Source of the DNA: Furcasterigmium furcatum | Lineage: Eukaryota; Ascomycota; Sordariomycetes; Glomerellales; Plectosphaerellaceae | Assembly: GCA_001599815.1 (NCBI GenBank) | Contig: BCIA01000008.1 | Coordinates: 558,001 to 622,000 of the forward strand | Length of the DNA stretch: 64,000 nucleotides | Direction: 5' to 3' | In this document: one piece after another, positions 41,430-53,754 of the stretch | Numbering within the stretch: the first letter of the stretch is position 1 | How the letters are laid out: every line of letters starts with the position of its first letter | Notes under the pieces: generated by a model | Told to the model about the DNA's origin: nothing | Database searches by the model: none | What the model saw: only the letters and a program-made list of their open reading frames with translations | Position numbers and translations under genes: made by a program

Positions 41430-43559
41430 TGTGAAAGCAGGTGCTCGCAGTGCGGAACAATGACGAAGTGTCAAGTTGAGACGGGCCGATTCTCCATCAA
41501 CGACGGTAACGAGGTGGATGCAGCACGGAGAGCGTCATCCTCCAGGTTTCCCCTGGATCCCACACACTGGCCCCCAACTGGCATATATGTATTTTCACTT
41601 TTCTGCCCCTTTGAGTCTGGACTGCCCACCATGACTCTAGGGGCCGTGGTGGCTTGTGAGAAACATCAGACGCGCCGGCATTGGGCAGCCGGTTGTGGAA
41701 ATAGGTAATGGCGATCGCCAGCGCTAGAATCGCGGAAGACGGAAAGGCTCGTTCTCGAGGCAGTCCGCGCGCATTTGAGTTTGGCCTTTCGTTTCTAGTT
41801 CAGCCCAACCTCAAATTATCAGTCAATTCTGCCCTCGGGCAACTGCACCTTGTTGATTTCAACGCCGTTCCTTCCTCGGCATTGTCGAGATGACCAGCAG
41901 TTGCTTTGCGTGCATCTTCACCACGTGAGGCCTGATCCTGCGCTACGCCCTACAAGCTCTCGGCACTTGGCATCTCCACGGGGTTGTGGCCGGAGAATTG
42001 CCTCATCGACGCCCCGATTTTCGTCTGCCGATCTAACGGTCGACTTGCGAAGATGCGAGTCAGTAGTGCCCGTTAGTGCCAACATAAGCTATGGCCTCGT
42101 GGGGATCGAGGGGAGCGGCCGGTTTCGAGAGAGAGAGGCACGAGGAGAACCCAACTTTAACCTCCCCATCTTTGACTCGAACAAAACGCTGGCCCAAAGC
42201 CAAGATATGTGACAGGCGAGCCGAGGTTCTAGACCCGTCATTTGATCCTGAAAACTGCGAGGTATCGAAAGCCCGGAGGCACGGGATGGCGACTCCGGGT
42301 CAGCCTCGGCTCACCACCACACGACTCAGGTGCCTGTCTCGTTACTAACACCGCATTTGTTATAGCCTGGGGGAACCTGGTCTTTGTACGTGAATTGATT
42401 GGACTTCCCCACCACTTGACCTTCGAGTCATGATGGCCTCTTTGTGGCTAAATTACCCCTGAAGAGGAGGATGGTTCGGGTAAAGACCTCGCCGATCAGA
42501 ACGACAAAATCTTAAGACCATGTTTTCGAGGTGATTGATCTCTCTAGATCAGCCCGATACGAGCCCGCGATTGAAGAATCCGAACCCGAGTGTGGTGTTG
42601 GAGGGAGGGGTCATGTGACTGCGGGCGTGCCTCACTCACAGCTCTTCAGGGGTTCAGGGGGTTGACAGGATTGGCATCGGTTGCCAATGCCGCTGATCCC
42701 GGAGAAGCATTTTAGTGCCTTGGCCTAGCAACGTCGTTACGGGCTCCTGGAATCACATCTGTGCCCGAATGCAACCCAGTTCACCCCCCATCTTGACATC
42801 TTGGTAGAGATACTTCCACACACAACGGATCCTTGGTGGCAAAGGGCGTACCGATCGACAGGGCTACCTGCACTGTCGCAGCCCACCGCACTGTCCAGAC
42901 CGATACATGCAGAAATAACGTGTTTTCCACGATGCGACTCCCCACGCGAGCCAGGGCTCGTGATGGTACCCGGAATCCTGCCCGGCGTCCAGTGGAATCC
43001 TGCCCCGGGATCCTGCCCCGGAATCGTACAAGACCAAGCTCTTCGCCGCATGGGTTTCTGAAAATGGGCATGGTTTCGAGCCTGGATGCGTCGCTCAAGC
43101 CCGCGAGGGTTCAGAGAGTCCATGGCATGACAGCCCGCGGAGGCCGAGTTCGCGTGCAACATGCACATACGCGTATCTTGAGTAGGCTGTTCTTCTTTCT
43201 TTCAGCTTCTCCAAGCCCACCAAGCGGGCCTTTGATGGGGACCCTTGGTCAAAGACTAGGTCTAGGGAACTGGTACTGTGCTTGGCTACACTGTCCGCGG
43301 GTGCGCTTCTCGGCCAGCGCGCGAAGCGGCTCTGCACCTACTCTCCATTTCGGGGCCGTAGGATTTGTCCGTGACCTAGACAGATCGCGAGACCAATCTC
43401 CGTGACTAGACTACTGGCCATGAGGCCCAGTTTTAGTCGAGCCGGCGTTTCTTTAAAACAGCCAGGAGAATCACTAGAGGACATCTCGGACTCTGATCAG
43501 CAGCGCCATCTTGTCTCCCATTTCAGTTCGCAGCCAGAAAGCAACTCAAATTGCTCGAA
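41430..43559. other. Long intergenic region
   Basis: About 2.1 kb between the divergent rhodopsin-like and carboxylesterase genes. Open frames are short and lack domain-like composition. A small direct repeat of AATCCTGCCCCGG type occurs three times near 42974-43026. No gene or RNA was recognised. Confidence 0.5.
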
Positions 43560-45287
43560 ATGCCTTCGCAAATCGCTACAGCCCTCCTGGCTGCCCTATC
43601 AGCCCTGACTTTGGTCAACTCGACCCCTGTCACGCCATGCACCACTCCCGATGTCAGACTCAACCAGGGGAGGTACATTGGTGTGCATAATGAGGAATAC
43701 CATCAGGATTTCTTCCTTGGGATTCCTTACGCACAACCGCCTGTCGGCTCCCTGCGCTTCGCGTCCCCCCAGCCATTGAAGGGCTCGTCTAAGAAGTCCT
43801 TCAACGCCACCGAGTATGGCTGGATGTGCATCGGCTACGGATCGGATACAGCCAACCTGGGCAGCCCGGTCTCGGAGGACTGCCTTACCCTCAATGTTGT
43901 TCGTCCCAAGGGCGTGAAGCCCGGCGACGATCTCCCGGTTGGCGTCTGGGTGCATGGCGGGGTGAGTCTCATCCCGGAATCTGTCGACTGCACTGTAACA
44001 TCATGCTGACCGCCGCTGCAGAGTTACGTCCAGGGTGGTTCCCGCGACCCCAGGTACAATCTCACCTACATCGTCGACCAATCCGTGAAGGAGAACAAGC
44101 CCATCGTGGCCGTCTCGATCAACTACCGCCTGTCGAACTGGGGCTTCCTCTTCAGCGAGGAGATGCACAAGGCCGGGGCTGGTAACATCGGCTTCAAGGA
44201 CCAGCGCATGGCACTCAAGTGGCTCCAGAACAACATCGCCGCCTTCGGTGGCAGCCCCAAGAAGGTCTCCATCTGGGGCGAGTCCGCCGGTGCGAGGTCC
44301 CTGGGCATGCAGCTCATTGCGTACGATGGAAAGTCCGACGGCCTCTTCCGCAGCGCCATTCTCCAGAGCGGAAGCCCCACCGCCGTGTTCAAGAACGCCA
44401 CGACCTGGCAGCCGTACTTTGACGCCCTCGTCGTGAAGACCGGATGCTCTGGTGCGTCCGACCGCCTGTCCTGCCTCAGGAAGCTCCCCTGGAAGACCCT
44501 GGACAACATCTTCAGCGGCGTCAATCGCCTAAACATCGCCGCGCCCACCCTCAGCGCCGTCATCGACGGCGACTTCATCACGGCCCAGGCATCCACCCTC
44601 CTCCAGCAGGGCAAGTTCGCCAAGGTCCCCCTCCTGACCGGCAACAACTTCGACGAGGGCACGGCCTACGCCGCGATGGGCATCAACACCCAGGAAGACT
44701 TCGAGGCCTTCCTCCGCAGCCAAGGCCTCAACGCGGACCAGATCGCCGCCATCTCCGACCTCTATCCCGACGATCCCGCCGTCGGCATCCCCGCCGCCTT
44801 CCCGGGCCGCCCCCCGGCCCCCTTCGGCGACCAGTTCAAGCGCGTCGCCGCCTTCGCGGGCGACTACCAGCAGCACAGCGGCCGGCGCCTCCTCGCGGAG
44901 ACATACGCCGCCGCCGGGCAGCCGGTGTACTCGTACCTCTGGAACGTGCTCGTCGCGGGCCTGCCGTTCCCGGTCTTCGGCGCGACTCACTTCCAGGAGG
45001 TGGCATTCGTGTTCAACAACGTCCGCGGCGAGGGGTACGCCGTCAACCCGTTCGCGGGGATGCCGGAGAGTTACGAGCGGCTGGCGGACCTGATGAGCCG
45101 GATGTGGGTTTCGTTCATCCACGGCAGCGATCCGAACGTCGGAGGGGGCGAGGAGTGGCCGGTGTACACGGCGGAGAAGCCGGATGATCTGGTGTTTGAT
45201 ACTGATTATGACGATTTGCGGTATGTCGTCAAGGATGAGTACCGGAGGTCGGAGATTTCGTATCTTCTGGAGAGTGTGTTTGTGTAA
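43560..45287 (+). CDS. Secreted type B carboxylesterase/lipase
   Basis: Two exons, 43560-43961 and 44022-45287, give 555 residues. The 60-nt intron splits the oxyanion-hole motif between HGG and SYVQGG. The signal peptide is MPSQIATALLAALSALTLVN. The alpha/beta-hydrolase fold shows GIPYAQPPVGSLRF, EDCLTLNV with its Cys, the nucleophile elbow WGESAGARS (Ser about 222), the acid in NNFDEGT and the histidine in GATHFQEVAFVF. These are the features of carboxylesterase type B / cholinesterase-like enzymes. It probably cleaves esters outside the cell; the substrate could be plant-derived esters or lipids. Confidence 0.92.
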
Positions 45288-45457
45288 CGTAAAGGGAACT
45301 AGGCATAGGGAAAGGCCAGGCTTTTAGAGAGCTGATTTAATCCCTTTGAGCGATAGATCAGAGCTTGAGTGATCGTTGCGATGATGTATTGGAATATTTC
45401 CAAAAATCATCAGCGGAAAGGCTGTTTGGAATAACTTAAACTGTCCCAGAAGTAATC

Positions 45458-45979
45458 TTAAGCATGTAAGAAATATTTCTGAAGTATCCTGCAGTGTACC
45501 GAGCACACGCTTCTGGGCCCCATGTGCGTCGGTGCACACCCCAAGGAGCCATATCTCTTCAGTCGCGGAGTCATGGCGCCTGTGGGCCAGACATCATACT
45601 CCCCATAGAACGCCACCGTGACATCTGCTGTAGTTGCCTCCACAGTCTTGGTTTTCATTCTCCGCCGGGTTGTCCTACAGATCCGTTCGTGTGAGTGATT
45701 TTCCCAATTGTCGATACAGGCGGTACTTGCTTCTATTCTTCGAGGTGCTTGGTCCTGCTCAGTATCGTCGTCCTCGTTGGTCCAAAATACATGAAGCCAG
45801 ATGATCCATAGAATAAGCCCGAGCAAGAGGCCTATCATCTGCCAGAATGCGATGCAACGCCAGTCACTGCTTGATAAAGAAGATAATGGCACGCAGGGAC
45901 TCGCCGAACAGGCGCAGCGAGAGCCATAGTGACCTTGGCTGTCGACGAGGTCGGCCACACCCTGGTTTGGTGTGTTCAT
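45458..45979 (-). CDS. Small single-pass membrane protein of unknown function
   Basis: A single frame of 173 residues. A hydrophobic helix (FWQMIGLLLGLILWIIWLHVFW) at about residues 45-66 is followed by an acidic stretch NEDDDTEQDQ. The N-terminal part has a Cys-rich SRCACSASPC. The last 90 residues are basic and polar. No homologous domain is recognised. Codon composition is less GC-rich than neighbouring genes, so the call is tentative. Confidence 0.42.
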   Translation of the reverse strand: MNTPNQGVADLVDSQGHYGSRCACSASPCVPLSSLSSSDWRCIAFWQMIGLLLGLILWIIWLHVFWTNEDDDTEQDQAPRRIEASTACIDNWENHSHERICRTTRRRMKTKTVEATTADVTVAFYGEYDVWPTGAMTPRLKRYGSLGCAPTHMGPRSVCSVHCRILQKYFLHA

Positions 45980-46198
45980 CTTGCGTAATCGCGGGCGCGG
46001 TCTCTGAATGTTGTCGGTATGAAGGGTAGTGGACGGGATTCTGTGTGTGTTAGGTTCCAGCAGATCTCAGGCGAAGGGAATTTTGTCTTAAATAGACACA
46101 CTCTGAAAACCTAGATTTCGAGGCGTTCAAATCAATGAGTCAGTGGGCGTTTTTGGTATTCAACCCGCAGCTGAGGCCACTGAGCCTCTGGCAAGGGC

Positions 46199-46746
46199 TT
46201 ATGAAGGCGCTGAAACTCGGCGGCCGCCAAAACATCTTGCCGCCGACCACAGGGGGGGAGGCTCGAAATCTCCGTTCATCCTGCGGAACACCCCGCTCGT
46301 CACCACGACCTCCTCGCCCGGCCTGACAACAGCGTCGAAGTCAGCGACATGAAGGTTCTCCTTCGCGTTGACGAGAACATTGGCGGGTCGGAAGTCGCCG
46401 TGGATGAAGCCGAGATGTTCGAGCCCGGCCGTCGCGCTCGCTGCAGAACCCACCGCTCGCTCCTGGGAGCCGGAGTTTGGGATGAGAGTCGGTCTTGGAG
46501 GGTGGATTCCATCTGATGCATGAATATGCCTTCTGGCACATCAAGAATGCAACGCATGGCGTTGGGGGGTGGATTTTCCATCAAGACTCGATAGATGCGC
46601 TCCTCATGTTCAATCTTCTTGGGGCTTTCCTCCATCTCCTCGGACTGCGGAGGAAGAGGGTTACCAAACTTCATCGGGCACTTGAGAACGAGGGTCCGGC
46701 GTATTCTAAAACACATGACCAGCAGCTCCTCTCGAGATGAGGTCAT
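46199..46746 (-). pseudogene. Protein-kinase-like gene remnant (frameshifted and truncated)
   Basis: The upstream frame (46746 to about 46470) reads LVLKCPMKFGNP, IEHEERIYRVL, EGIFMHQMESTLQDRL and ends at SERWVLQ, a kinase N-lobe and hinge-like region. The sequence then continues in another frame as SASATAGLEHLGFIHGDFRP, ANVLV and LHVADFDAV. These hold HGDxxxxN in place of the HRDxxxxN catalytic loop and DFD in place of DFG. The change of frame within the helix before the catalytic loop points to a small indel, not an intron, because no splice sites fit. The C-lobe is missing, with the frame ending soon after DFEPPP. It is probably dead. Confidence 0.6.
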
Positions 46747-48458
46747 CAGAGTAAAGTGAGGGAAAAGGCATACGGAGATGAGGCGTTGGCGTCATTGTGT
46801 TCGATCTTCTATCAGCGTTGAGTAGGGGACGACAAGAAGTCGATGTGCGAAATGGATGGATCTCAAGGTTGTGCTTTACCTGGGGCTGAAGCTTCTTCTA
46901 GATGAGTAAAGGTTTTATAACGATTGACTCGGTAGGCGATTACCGACAGGCATGTCAGGACTTTTGGCCCCTGTCCTACTTTAACCCAGATTGCCGAGGA
47001 GTACCCTTCCAGGCTGTTGATGATACGTCCAGAATACTATGGAACGAGACAGACCAGGCTGCAGTGTTGGGATATACTGCCTAAAAGGATGGCCAAAGAT
47101 AAAAGCAAGTCCGTGACCATTTTACTTGGTTATCATGTGATCACGATGCGAACAGGCGGCCCTAGACTCTCGGGGCGAGTCTTCGGTTGTCGTGTAGGCA
47201 GGCTGTGAACCCATCATACACTATCGTCTTACTAGACCGACATCATTCAGCTTGTTATCAGTCGAAAGATGGGGACCAGTGGACCACTCAAGCCTCAAGA
47301 TTCAGAAAAGACAGCATCACATCATTCTGTGAGGGGCGAGAAGTATAGGAATCACAGGTCTGATCACTGCGTACGTCCATCATCATTCATCTATCTTCTA
47401 GAGTCCCACCCATGGATCGCGCCGGTCTGGTTGCTCTTGTATTTCCGGGCCAAGAAAATGGCGACTGGAGAGCCGATTAAGTCGATGAATTGTGTACAGT
47501 TCCTCTTGAGATTCGAAGCGAGCGCCCCGTATTTCGAGATCAGTCTGGGAATCTGCAAAGGAGAGTGTTGTTAGTCAACTAGGGCTCATAGGAACTGGAT
47601 GCATCTTGGAGGGGAGCTAGACATGGTTACGGACCAAGAGAAGAAGACCGGCGAGGACATGACTTGAAACAGATGTTCCAGATGACTAGAAATGCAGTTG
47701 GGACATTGATGAGAACCCCAACGAGGGTGATGGTGGCTTCAGATGACAGTGGCATTGCGCCCTTGTTGGGTAGGAGATGAACGCTGTGAACGCAAAGGTG
47801 GGTGGGAAGAAAAGAAGAACAAGAAACTTCGAGCAGAAAAAAAGAATGCGGCAAATATACTGGAAGCCGGCGAGGTCTGATCTCTCGCGGTGAGATCGAA
47901 GAGCTGGTGGTAGTCCCCAGCAATGCCTTCGAAACGAGAATTATGGCATGAGCTAATCGCGAGAGCAGTCTCTTGGTGAACTACGAAGAGGGAAGCGCAC
48001 ATTTCGTCCTCCTCGAATCAGAGGAAGGGTCAGCAGAGCCGGCCCGGTCGACGAACGCACACTTCGGCCGCTGCGAATGAGATGACGGCACGAAACAACG
48101 CCCGCCAAGGCGCTTCTCGCCCATCGCGACGCGGGCTTTGCTGTTGTGCAACCATCCATTGCACGCGAAATCTGGAATCTACCAGTAAAAATTCGATCAG
48201 CACGGCAAATGCAAGGGCAGGGGTTGCGTGTCTGCCGCAGCGCAGCCTGACTTGGCGCTTTGCCCTTGCGTCAGGAGGGTTTAAAGTCTGGGACGCAGCC
48301 TGCCTCCTTGGACACTGCCACACGCTGTCAGGGATGAATCTCCTTTTTTCCGTACAACATACATCTTTCCCAGCACCGTATGTGTGCGGTTTCTGCTGTG
48401 CTCTCTCAAACAATCAACACAACATCCATTGCCCCCTTGCCAGCTATTGATTCTCAGA
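46747..48458. other. Intergenic region
   Basis: About 1.7 kb. Several short open frames on both strands lack domain-like features. The right end is the promoter of the Clr5-ankyrin gene. No repeat or RNA was recognised. Confidence 0.45.
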
Positions 48459-51400
48459 ATGCTCGCACCTGGGAAGGCGAGAACAAGAATTCCTCAGTCG
48501 GAATGGGATACTCACAGGCAGGCAATATGCAGCCTGTACACTAACGGGGTCACACTTCGGGAGCTCATTGGTCGCATGAAGGATGATTACGGCTTTGACG
48601 CCAGGTGAGTGCTTCAATCTTCTTCTGGCAGTGATCGCGGTCTTGACAGTCTGCAGTCGGGCGCAATACATTCGCAAGTTCAAGACCTGGGGCATACAGA
48701 AATACTTCTCCCGAGAGCAATGGGAGAATGCGGATGCGTTGGTCAGGAAACGCAAGCTCGACGGGAAAACCGGGACCCAGATCACGATTTGTGGCAAGGT
48801 GGTCGAGCCAAAGAAGTTGAAGAAGGAGGTGGCCCGCAATGTTGCTCTGGTTCGACCTAACCAGAGAGCAATTATATCATGTAAGTTGGATGTTGAATCA
48901 GACCTCAGATTGGAGAAGTGGCATCCTAACACGCACGATGTGTAGGCCAAGATGTCGTGGCTCGGACACCGCCGAAAATCGACGAGATTCCCGCATTCCT
49001 GTGTACATTAAAGCAACTTCAACTGCCGTTGTTTCAATTTCAAGACTTTCTCAAGTCAGGTCGTAAGTCAATTGTGGCCGTTATCATCAACCCGGTGAAT
49101 ATTCGACTCACACATTCTCAACAGTACTGCCAGCTGCAGCCATCCCAAGTAAACAAGCATCGTTGCCGGAGCAGGATATTGCCCTCTTTGGACATCATGG
49201 TCTCCATGGTGACTTCAGCAACTTCTGGTCAGCACCAAGAGCTGAGCAAATCGAATCCGAATGGCCCCGAATCCCTAATTCACCATTGTCCCCGAATTTG
49301 AGGGATCAACTTGCCATTTCCGGTGAAAACAATGGCGCTCTCGCCACCGACAACAACTCTCTCGCCCAAGGAATTCTGGACCTCGGAGTCGAAGCATCAC
49401 AACAGGATCGCAAGGCTCGGGAAATTCTCGCAAGGTGCCTTGACTTGCATGATCTCCATCCATACAGCCCCGAGTACATTCCGCTGGTTGCATCAAGCCT
49501 CGAATCGCATATGATCGAGCAAGATGGCCAGCAGCTTGGCCGTCAAGTCCAAGCATTCTGTCATGGTGCAGACACGGGACAGCTCCTCCTCCAATTCCTG
49601 GTACCTTTCTTATCCAATGGGAAGCTCCAAGACAACACCACCGATCAACTTCTACGCTGGATCATTGATAGCAACAACGAACATGTTTTTAGGTGGCTGC
49701 ATGCTGCGAACCTCCCTACCGCAGATGTCTGTCTCGACCACTTGCTGGCAAGCGCGGCCAGAATCGGCGAAACAGATATCGTTCGCATTCTCCTCGACCA
49801 AGGTGCGAACGTCAATGCTTTCATGGGGCACGATGACCGGCTCACTGCTCTGTGCGAAGCCGTCGTGAATGTGGATGTATTGACGGCCCGAGTGCTTCTC
49901 GAAGCCGGTGCCAGCACAGCCTGCTCTGGTCCTCCTCCTGCCAAGCAGCTATATTGGAAAATCTCGGAACGTTCGACCAGAGATGTGCGGGTGCCCATTC
50001 TCAGCATTGCCATTCTCGAAGGTGACGAGGACCTTGTTTCACTTCTCCTGCTGTACGGTGCGCAGCTCGATGAAGGTACGCTGGAAAAGTCTCTTGGCGG
50101 TCAAACGGCACTCCGAAGGGGCATTTCACAATTGCTGCTGACCCGAGAGGCAAAATGTAAGATCATCTCCGATCCCACCTCGTCCAAATTTGCCAACCTG
50201 TTTCTGCAACTCGCTGCGAAGGCTGGCGACAGAGAGGGCACCCAATTCCTGCTCGATGCCGGTGCCGAGGTCGACGCTCCCTCTCCCTCTGGAACAGCAC
50301 TCATCATTGCCGCCAGGAATCAGCAGGTTGAAGTTGTCAAGGCATTGCTCGGAGCGGGGGCAACAGTTGATCGATGTTACGACCACAGCGTTCATGCCGG
50401 CCCAGAATACTGGACGCCACTACATTATGCCATCGACAACAATGACATCGCCACAGTTCAGGCCCTTCTCGACGCTGGCGCAGACGTGAATATGCCCAGA
50501 TACGGGAGAACGGGCAGAACAGCTCTTCAGAGAGCTGCAGAAAAGGACCAAAGCGACATCGTTGAGCTCCTTCTACGCCACGGAGCCGACGTCAACGCTG
50601 AGCCCTTTCCAAGCGGAGGCCTGACGGCACTGCAGGCGGCGGTCGCTGCTCGCAACTCGGAGGTTTTCAACCTATTGCTCGAGGCGGGCGGCGACATTCA
50701 CGCAGCCGCTGCTGATTTCCGGGGACGGACTTGTTTACAAGCCGCGGCAGAGCATTTGGATCTGGGCATGGTCGAACGGCTGTTGTTTCAACTGGGCGCT
50801 GACGCGAATGAGCCCCCAGCGGAGGTGAATGGCTCTACAGCTCTCGCCTGTGCCATCAAGTGGGGGCCGGCCAGAGAGGATGAACTCGAGAGAGTGGTCC
50901 AGATTGTCGACCTCCTTTTGAGTCACGGCGCTTCTCCTGATGGTTATTCGTACGAAGGGGAGACTAGTCCTCTCGGAAACGCTCTCGACACGTATGGTGA
51001 ACTTGGGGCCGGGATGGCGAGACGATTGATCTCTGCGGGGGCAAATGTCAACATCCCGTGTCTCTACGGAAAAACTGCACTTGAAAACGCCATGCGGGGG
51101 GCCGGGGGCGATGGCGAGGCCGTGGATAGGATTCTGATGCTCCTCAGGGCGGGCTTTGATACAACGAAGCTTGAGGAAGGATTGTCCGCTGCTGGAATGC
51201 AGGGGTACCCTGAATCTATGGAACTCTTCTTATCGCGAGGAAAGTTTTCGGCTCGGCAACTTTTTGAGCAGCTGGGGCATCTTATGTCAAACGATGATCA
51301 AGGCGCCTGGGCTGTGGAGCGGCTCCTCCAAGCTCTGCCAGGAGACAAAGATCAGTTCTCGACTGAACTTGGCGCCCTGCTCCATAAGCGTGCCGAATAC

Positions 51401-51928
51401 CGCTCTGGGGACCTTGACAACTACAGATTCGATGTCGACCAGCTTCTTGTCGAAGCCGGCGCCGACCTCAACATCTCCGGAGCACAATACGGATCTGTAT
51501 TGACTGGCGCAGTCGCAGATGAATCCATGGAAGGGGTGCGGCTGTTTCTGAAGCACGGAGCAAACGTTGACGGACGCGCCGGCGGGGAACGTTGGCGAAC
51601 GCCGTTGCAAGAAGCCGCAAGAACCGGGAATGTCCGCATCGCGTCATTCTTGATCGAGAACGGGGCCCGTGTTAACGCCCCTGCACCTGATAGCGAGCAG
51701 CCAAGGCCCAACTTCAGCTACAGGACCGACGAGGATCTTAAGGGGTGGACGGCATTGGAGGAAGCGGCCAGGAAAGGTCGGCTCGATATGGTGCATTTGC
51801 TGCTTCATCACGATCGGGAGCCTGAAACGCTGGAAGCAAGGAGAGAAGAGACGGCGAAACTGGCTGAAAGCACTGGGAATCAACGAATTGCCAAGTGTTT
51901 ACGAGAGTGGACGCGACCCGCGGAGTAG
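48459..51928 (+). CDS. Clr5-domain ankyrin-repeat protein
   Basis: Four exons, 48459-48604, 48657-48880, 48946-49062 and 49125-51928, total 1097 codons (1096 residues). The first two exons encode a Clr5 domain (PF14420 type): SEWDTHRQAICSLYTNGVTL, RMKDDYGFDAS, then QYIRKFKTWGIQKY. A linker follows, then from about residue 350 to the end a long series of ankyrin repeats, more than a dozen, with signatures such as ILLDQGANVNAF, ALLDAGADVNMPRYGRTGRT and ELLLRHGADVNAEPF. Clr5 domains are predicted nucleic-acid- or protein-binding modules at the N-terminus of many fungal repeat proteins. The combination is common in Sordariomycetes but without a settled function. Confidence 0.88.
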
Positions 51929-52251
51929 CAAGATGGTCGAGGGGCTGAAAAGGCCCTGGAGGGGGAGAATATCAGGCAGGAAATGGAGGCTTGTATGACA
52001 GGAAGAGCATTGGACATGCGATAGTTCAGAATGACCTCCCAAGTCTGTTGTTGACGATGTGTCTTTCTGAATTCCGTCAGTCGGGAATATTCGGCCGTGG
52101 AGAGAAATCATCACACGTGTCGGGGTCGATGCAACGAAAGAAACTCATCCATTATTTGGGTATCTCATCCCATGCGCCAAGTAAGCCATCCGACCAGACA
52201 CATCAAATCCATCATCGTCAAAATCATCCCCTGCAGCCAGGGTCCGCCCCC
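51929..52251. other. Short convergent intergenic region
   Basis: Between the stop codons of the Clr5-ankyrin and Rad60-like genes. Nothing recognisable. Confidence 0.5.
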
Positions 52252-53754
52252 TCACTCCTTGACATGCACCTCAATCGAGTCCATGTCCTCAATCTCCGCG
52301 TCCTGCAGCGTGGTGTCCTCGTCCAGCTCCTCGCCGTCAAAGTACAGCAGCACCTGCGCGCTGTCGGGGAGGTTCCGCACCTTGCGGAAGTACGCGACGA
52401 GGTCGCCAGCCGTGGTCTGCGGGCGCGCGGACGACTTGACCGTCTCGCCCTTGCGCGTCTTGAGGATGACCTTGATCTTCTCCTCATCGGGGACCTCGAC
52501 GACCTCCTGCCCGCCGCCGGGAGCACCATCCTGCTCGTCCTCGGAGTCATCCTCGAGCTCGCCGAGCTCCCGCAGCCGCGCCCGCTCCTTCTTCCGCTGC
52601 ATCTCGTCCCAGATGTCCTCCGTCCACGCCTGCAGCAGGACGATGCGGTGGTCCTGGAACCCGTCGGGCTGGTCCCACGCGGCCGCCGCGGAGGCCTTGA
52701 GCCGCCCGTCAACTGACGGCTGGATGCCGAGGCTGGTCATGGTCGTGGTGTCGTAGAGCCTGCGCTCGCGCCACGTGAGGAAGACGTCGTTGGTCTCCTC
52801 GGGGGAGAAGGTGCGGCCGACCTGCGTCGAGCACCACGCGTTCTTGAGCACGCTGAGCGGCTTGAAGAGGGTGAACTTGAACAGCTTCTCCTCCGTGTCG
52901 GGGATCTCGGTGGACACGAGCACGCGGATGTGGGCGGCGGCGGCGTTTGCCTCGCGCTTGGCGGCCTCGGCCTCCTCCTTGCGCCTGCGCGCGGCGAGGA
53001 CGTATTCTGCGAACTCGTCGATTTCGGCGTCGGCATCGTTGTCATCGTCGGCGAAGGGGTCGCTGACCACCCGGAGGTCGTCGTCATCGTCGTCATCGTC
53101 GAGGACGACGGGATTCGAGGGGGGGCTGTCCCGGAACTTGCGGATGGGAGTCGAGTTGTAGAGATCATCATCGTCTTTCGGGAGCGGCTCGTCGTCGCTG
53201 TCGTCGAGCAGGATGACGGGTTGGCCCGAGGGGGTGACCGTGCTCCGGCTGGGCGTGTTGTGGAAGGGTATTGTTTTCGACATGCCCTTCGAGGGGGTCT
53301 CGCTCATCTTCGGCTCTCGCTTGGGGTATGCGGTCGTTAGATCTTCAGGAGATGTGATGCTCGCTCGCGATCGCTTCGACGGGGGTGTTGAGATGGACTC
53401 GTCGATGTACACGTCGTCATCGTCCGGTCGTGGTGTTTGGAGGTCTCGAGTGGGTGTTTTGTGTGATCGACTCTTGCTCGACGCCGACGCCTGCGACTCG
53501 TTCTTGACAGAGTCGAAAGAAGCGCTAGCATCTGCGTTGGCGGAGGATGCGGCCTCGTTGGTGTTCGACAGCTTCCTCTTACGGCGCGCTTCTCGCTCCG
53601 CCAGAGTCTTGGGGAAGAACGATTTGGACCGTTTGAAGAGGTCCAGGCCATCGTCATCCTTCTGCTCGGCTTCGGGCTTGAGCTCAGATTTGTTTCGCAA
53701 GGCCGTTGGCTTGAAGGGAAGGCGCCTCTTGGGCGCGGCAGACGTTTCGGCCAT
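52252..53754 (-). CDS. Rad60/Esc2/NIP45-like protein with C-terminal SUMO-like domains
   Basis: A single exon of 500 residues. The N-terminal half is disordered and charged, with acidic runs (LDDSDDEPLPKDDDD, LDDDDDDDDL) that may bind SUMO. Residues about 285-370 resemble a first SUMO-like domain (HIRVLVSTEIPDTEEKLFKF, LTWRERRLYDTTTMTSLGIQ). The C-terminus is a clear Rad60-SLD / ubiquitin-like fold: EKIKVILKTRKGETVKSSAR, DLVAYFRKV, QVLLYFDGEELDEDTTLQDA, EDMDSIEVHVKE. The domain order matches fungal Rad60/Esc2, nuclear proteins that act with SUMO ligases and Smc5/6 in DNA repair. There is no diGly end, as expected for this family. Confidence 0.85.
   Translation of the reverse strand: MAETSAAPKRRLPFKPTALRNKSELKPEAEQKDDDGLDLFKRSKSFFPKTLAEREARRKRKLSNTNEAASSANADASASFDSVKNESQASASSKSRSHKTPTRDLQTPRPDDDDVYIDESISTPPSKRSRASITSPEDLTTAYPKREPKMSETPSKGMSKTIPFHNTPSRSTVTPSGQPVILLDDSDDEPLPKDDDDLYNSTPIRKFRDSPPSNPVVLDDDDDDDDLRVVSDPFADDDNDADAEIDEFAEYVLAARRRKEEAEAAKREANAAAAHIRVLVSTEIPDTEEKLFKFTLFKPLSVLKNAWCSTQVGRTFSPEETNDVFLTWRERRLYDTTTMTSLGIQPSVDGRLKASAAAAWDQPDGFQDHRIVLLQAWTEDIWDEMQRKKERARLRELGELEDDSEDEQDGAPGGGQEVVEVPDEEKIKVILKTRKGETVKSSARPQTTAGDLVAYFRKVRNLPDSAQVLLYFDGEELDEDTTLQDAEIEDMDSIEVHVKE

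Noticed and set aside
42974..43026. AATCCTGCCCCGG triplication as a regulatory array
   Set aside because: Short, imperfect and far from any gene start; probably simple slippage.
48459..51928. Clr5-ankyrin protein as part of a new system with the neighbouring kinase-like remnant
   Set aside because: The genes are 1.7 kb apart, one is broken, and both families are common and dispersed in such genomes.
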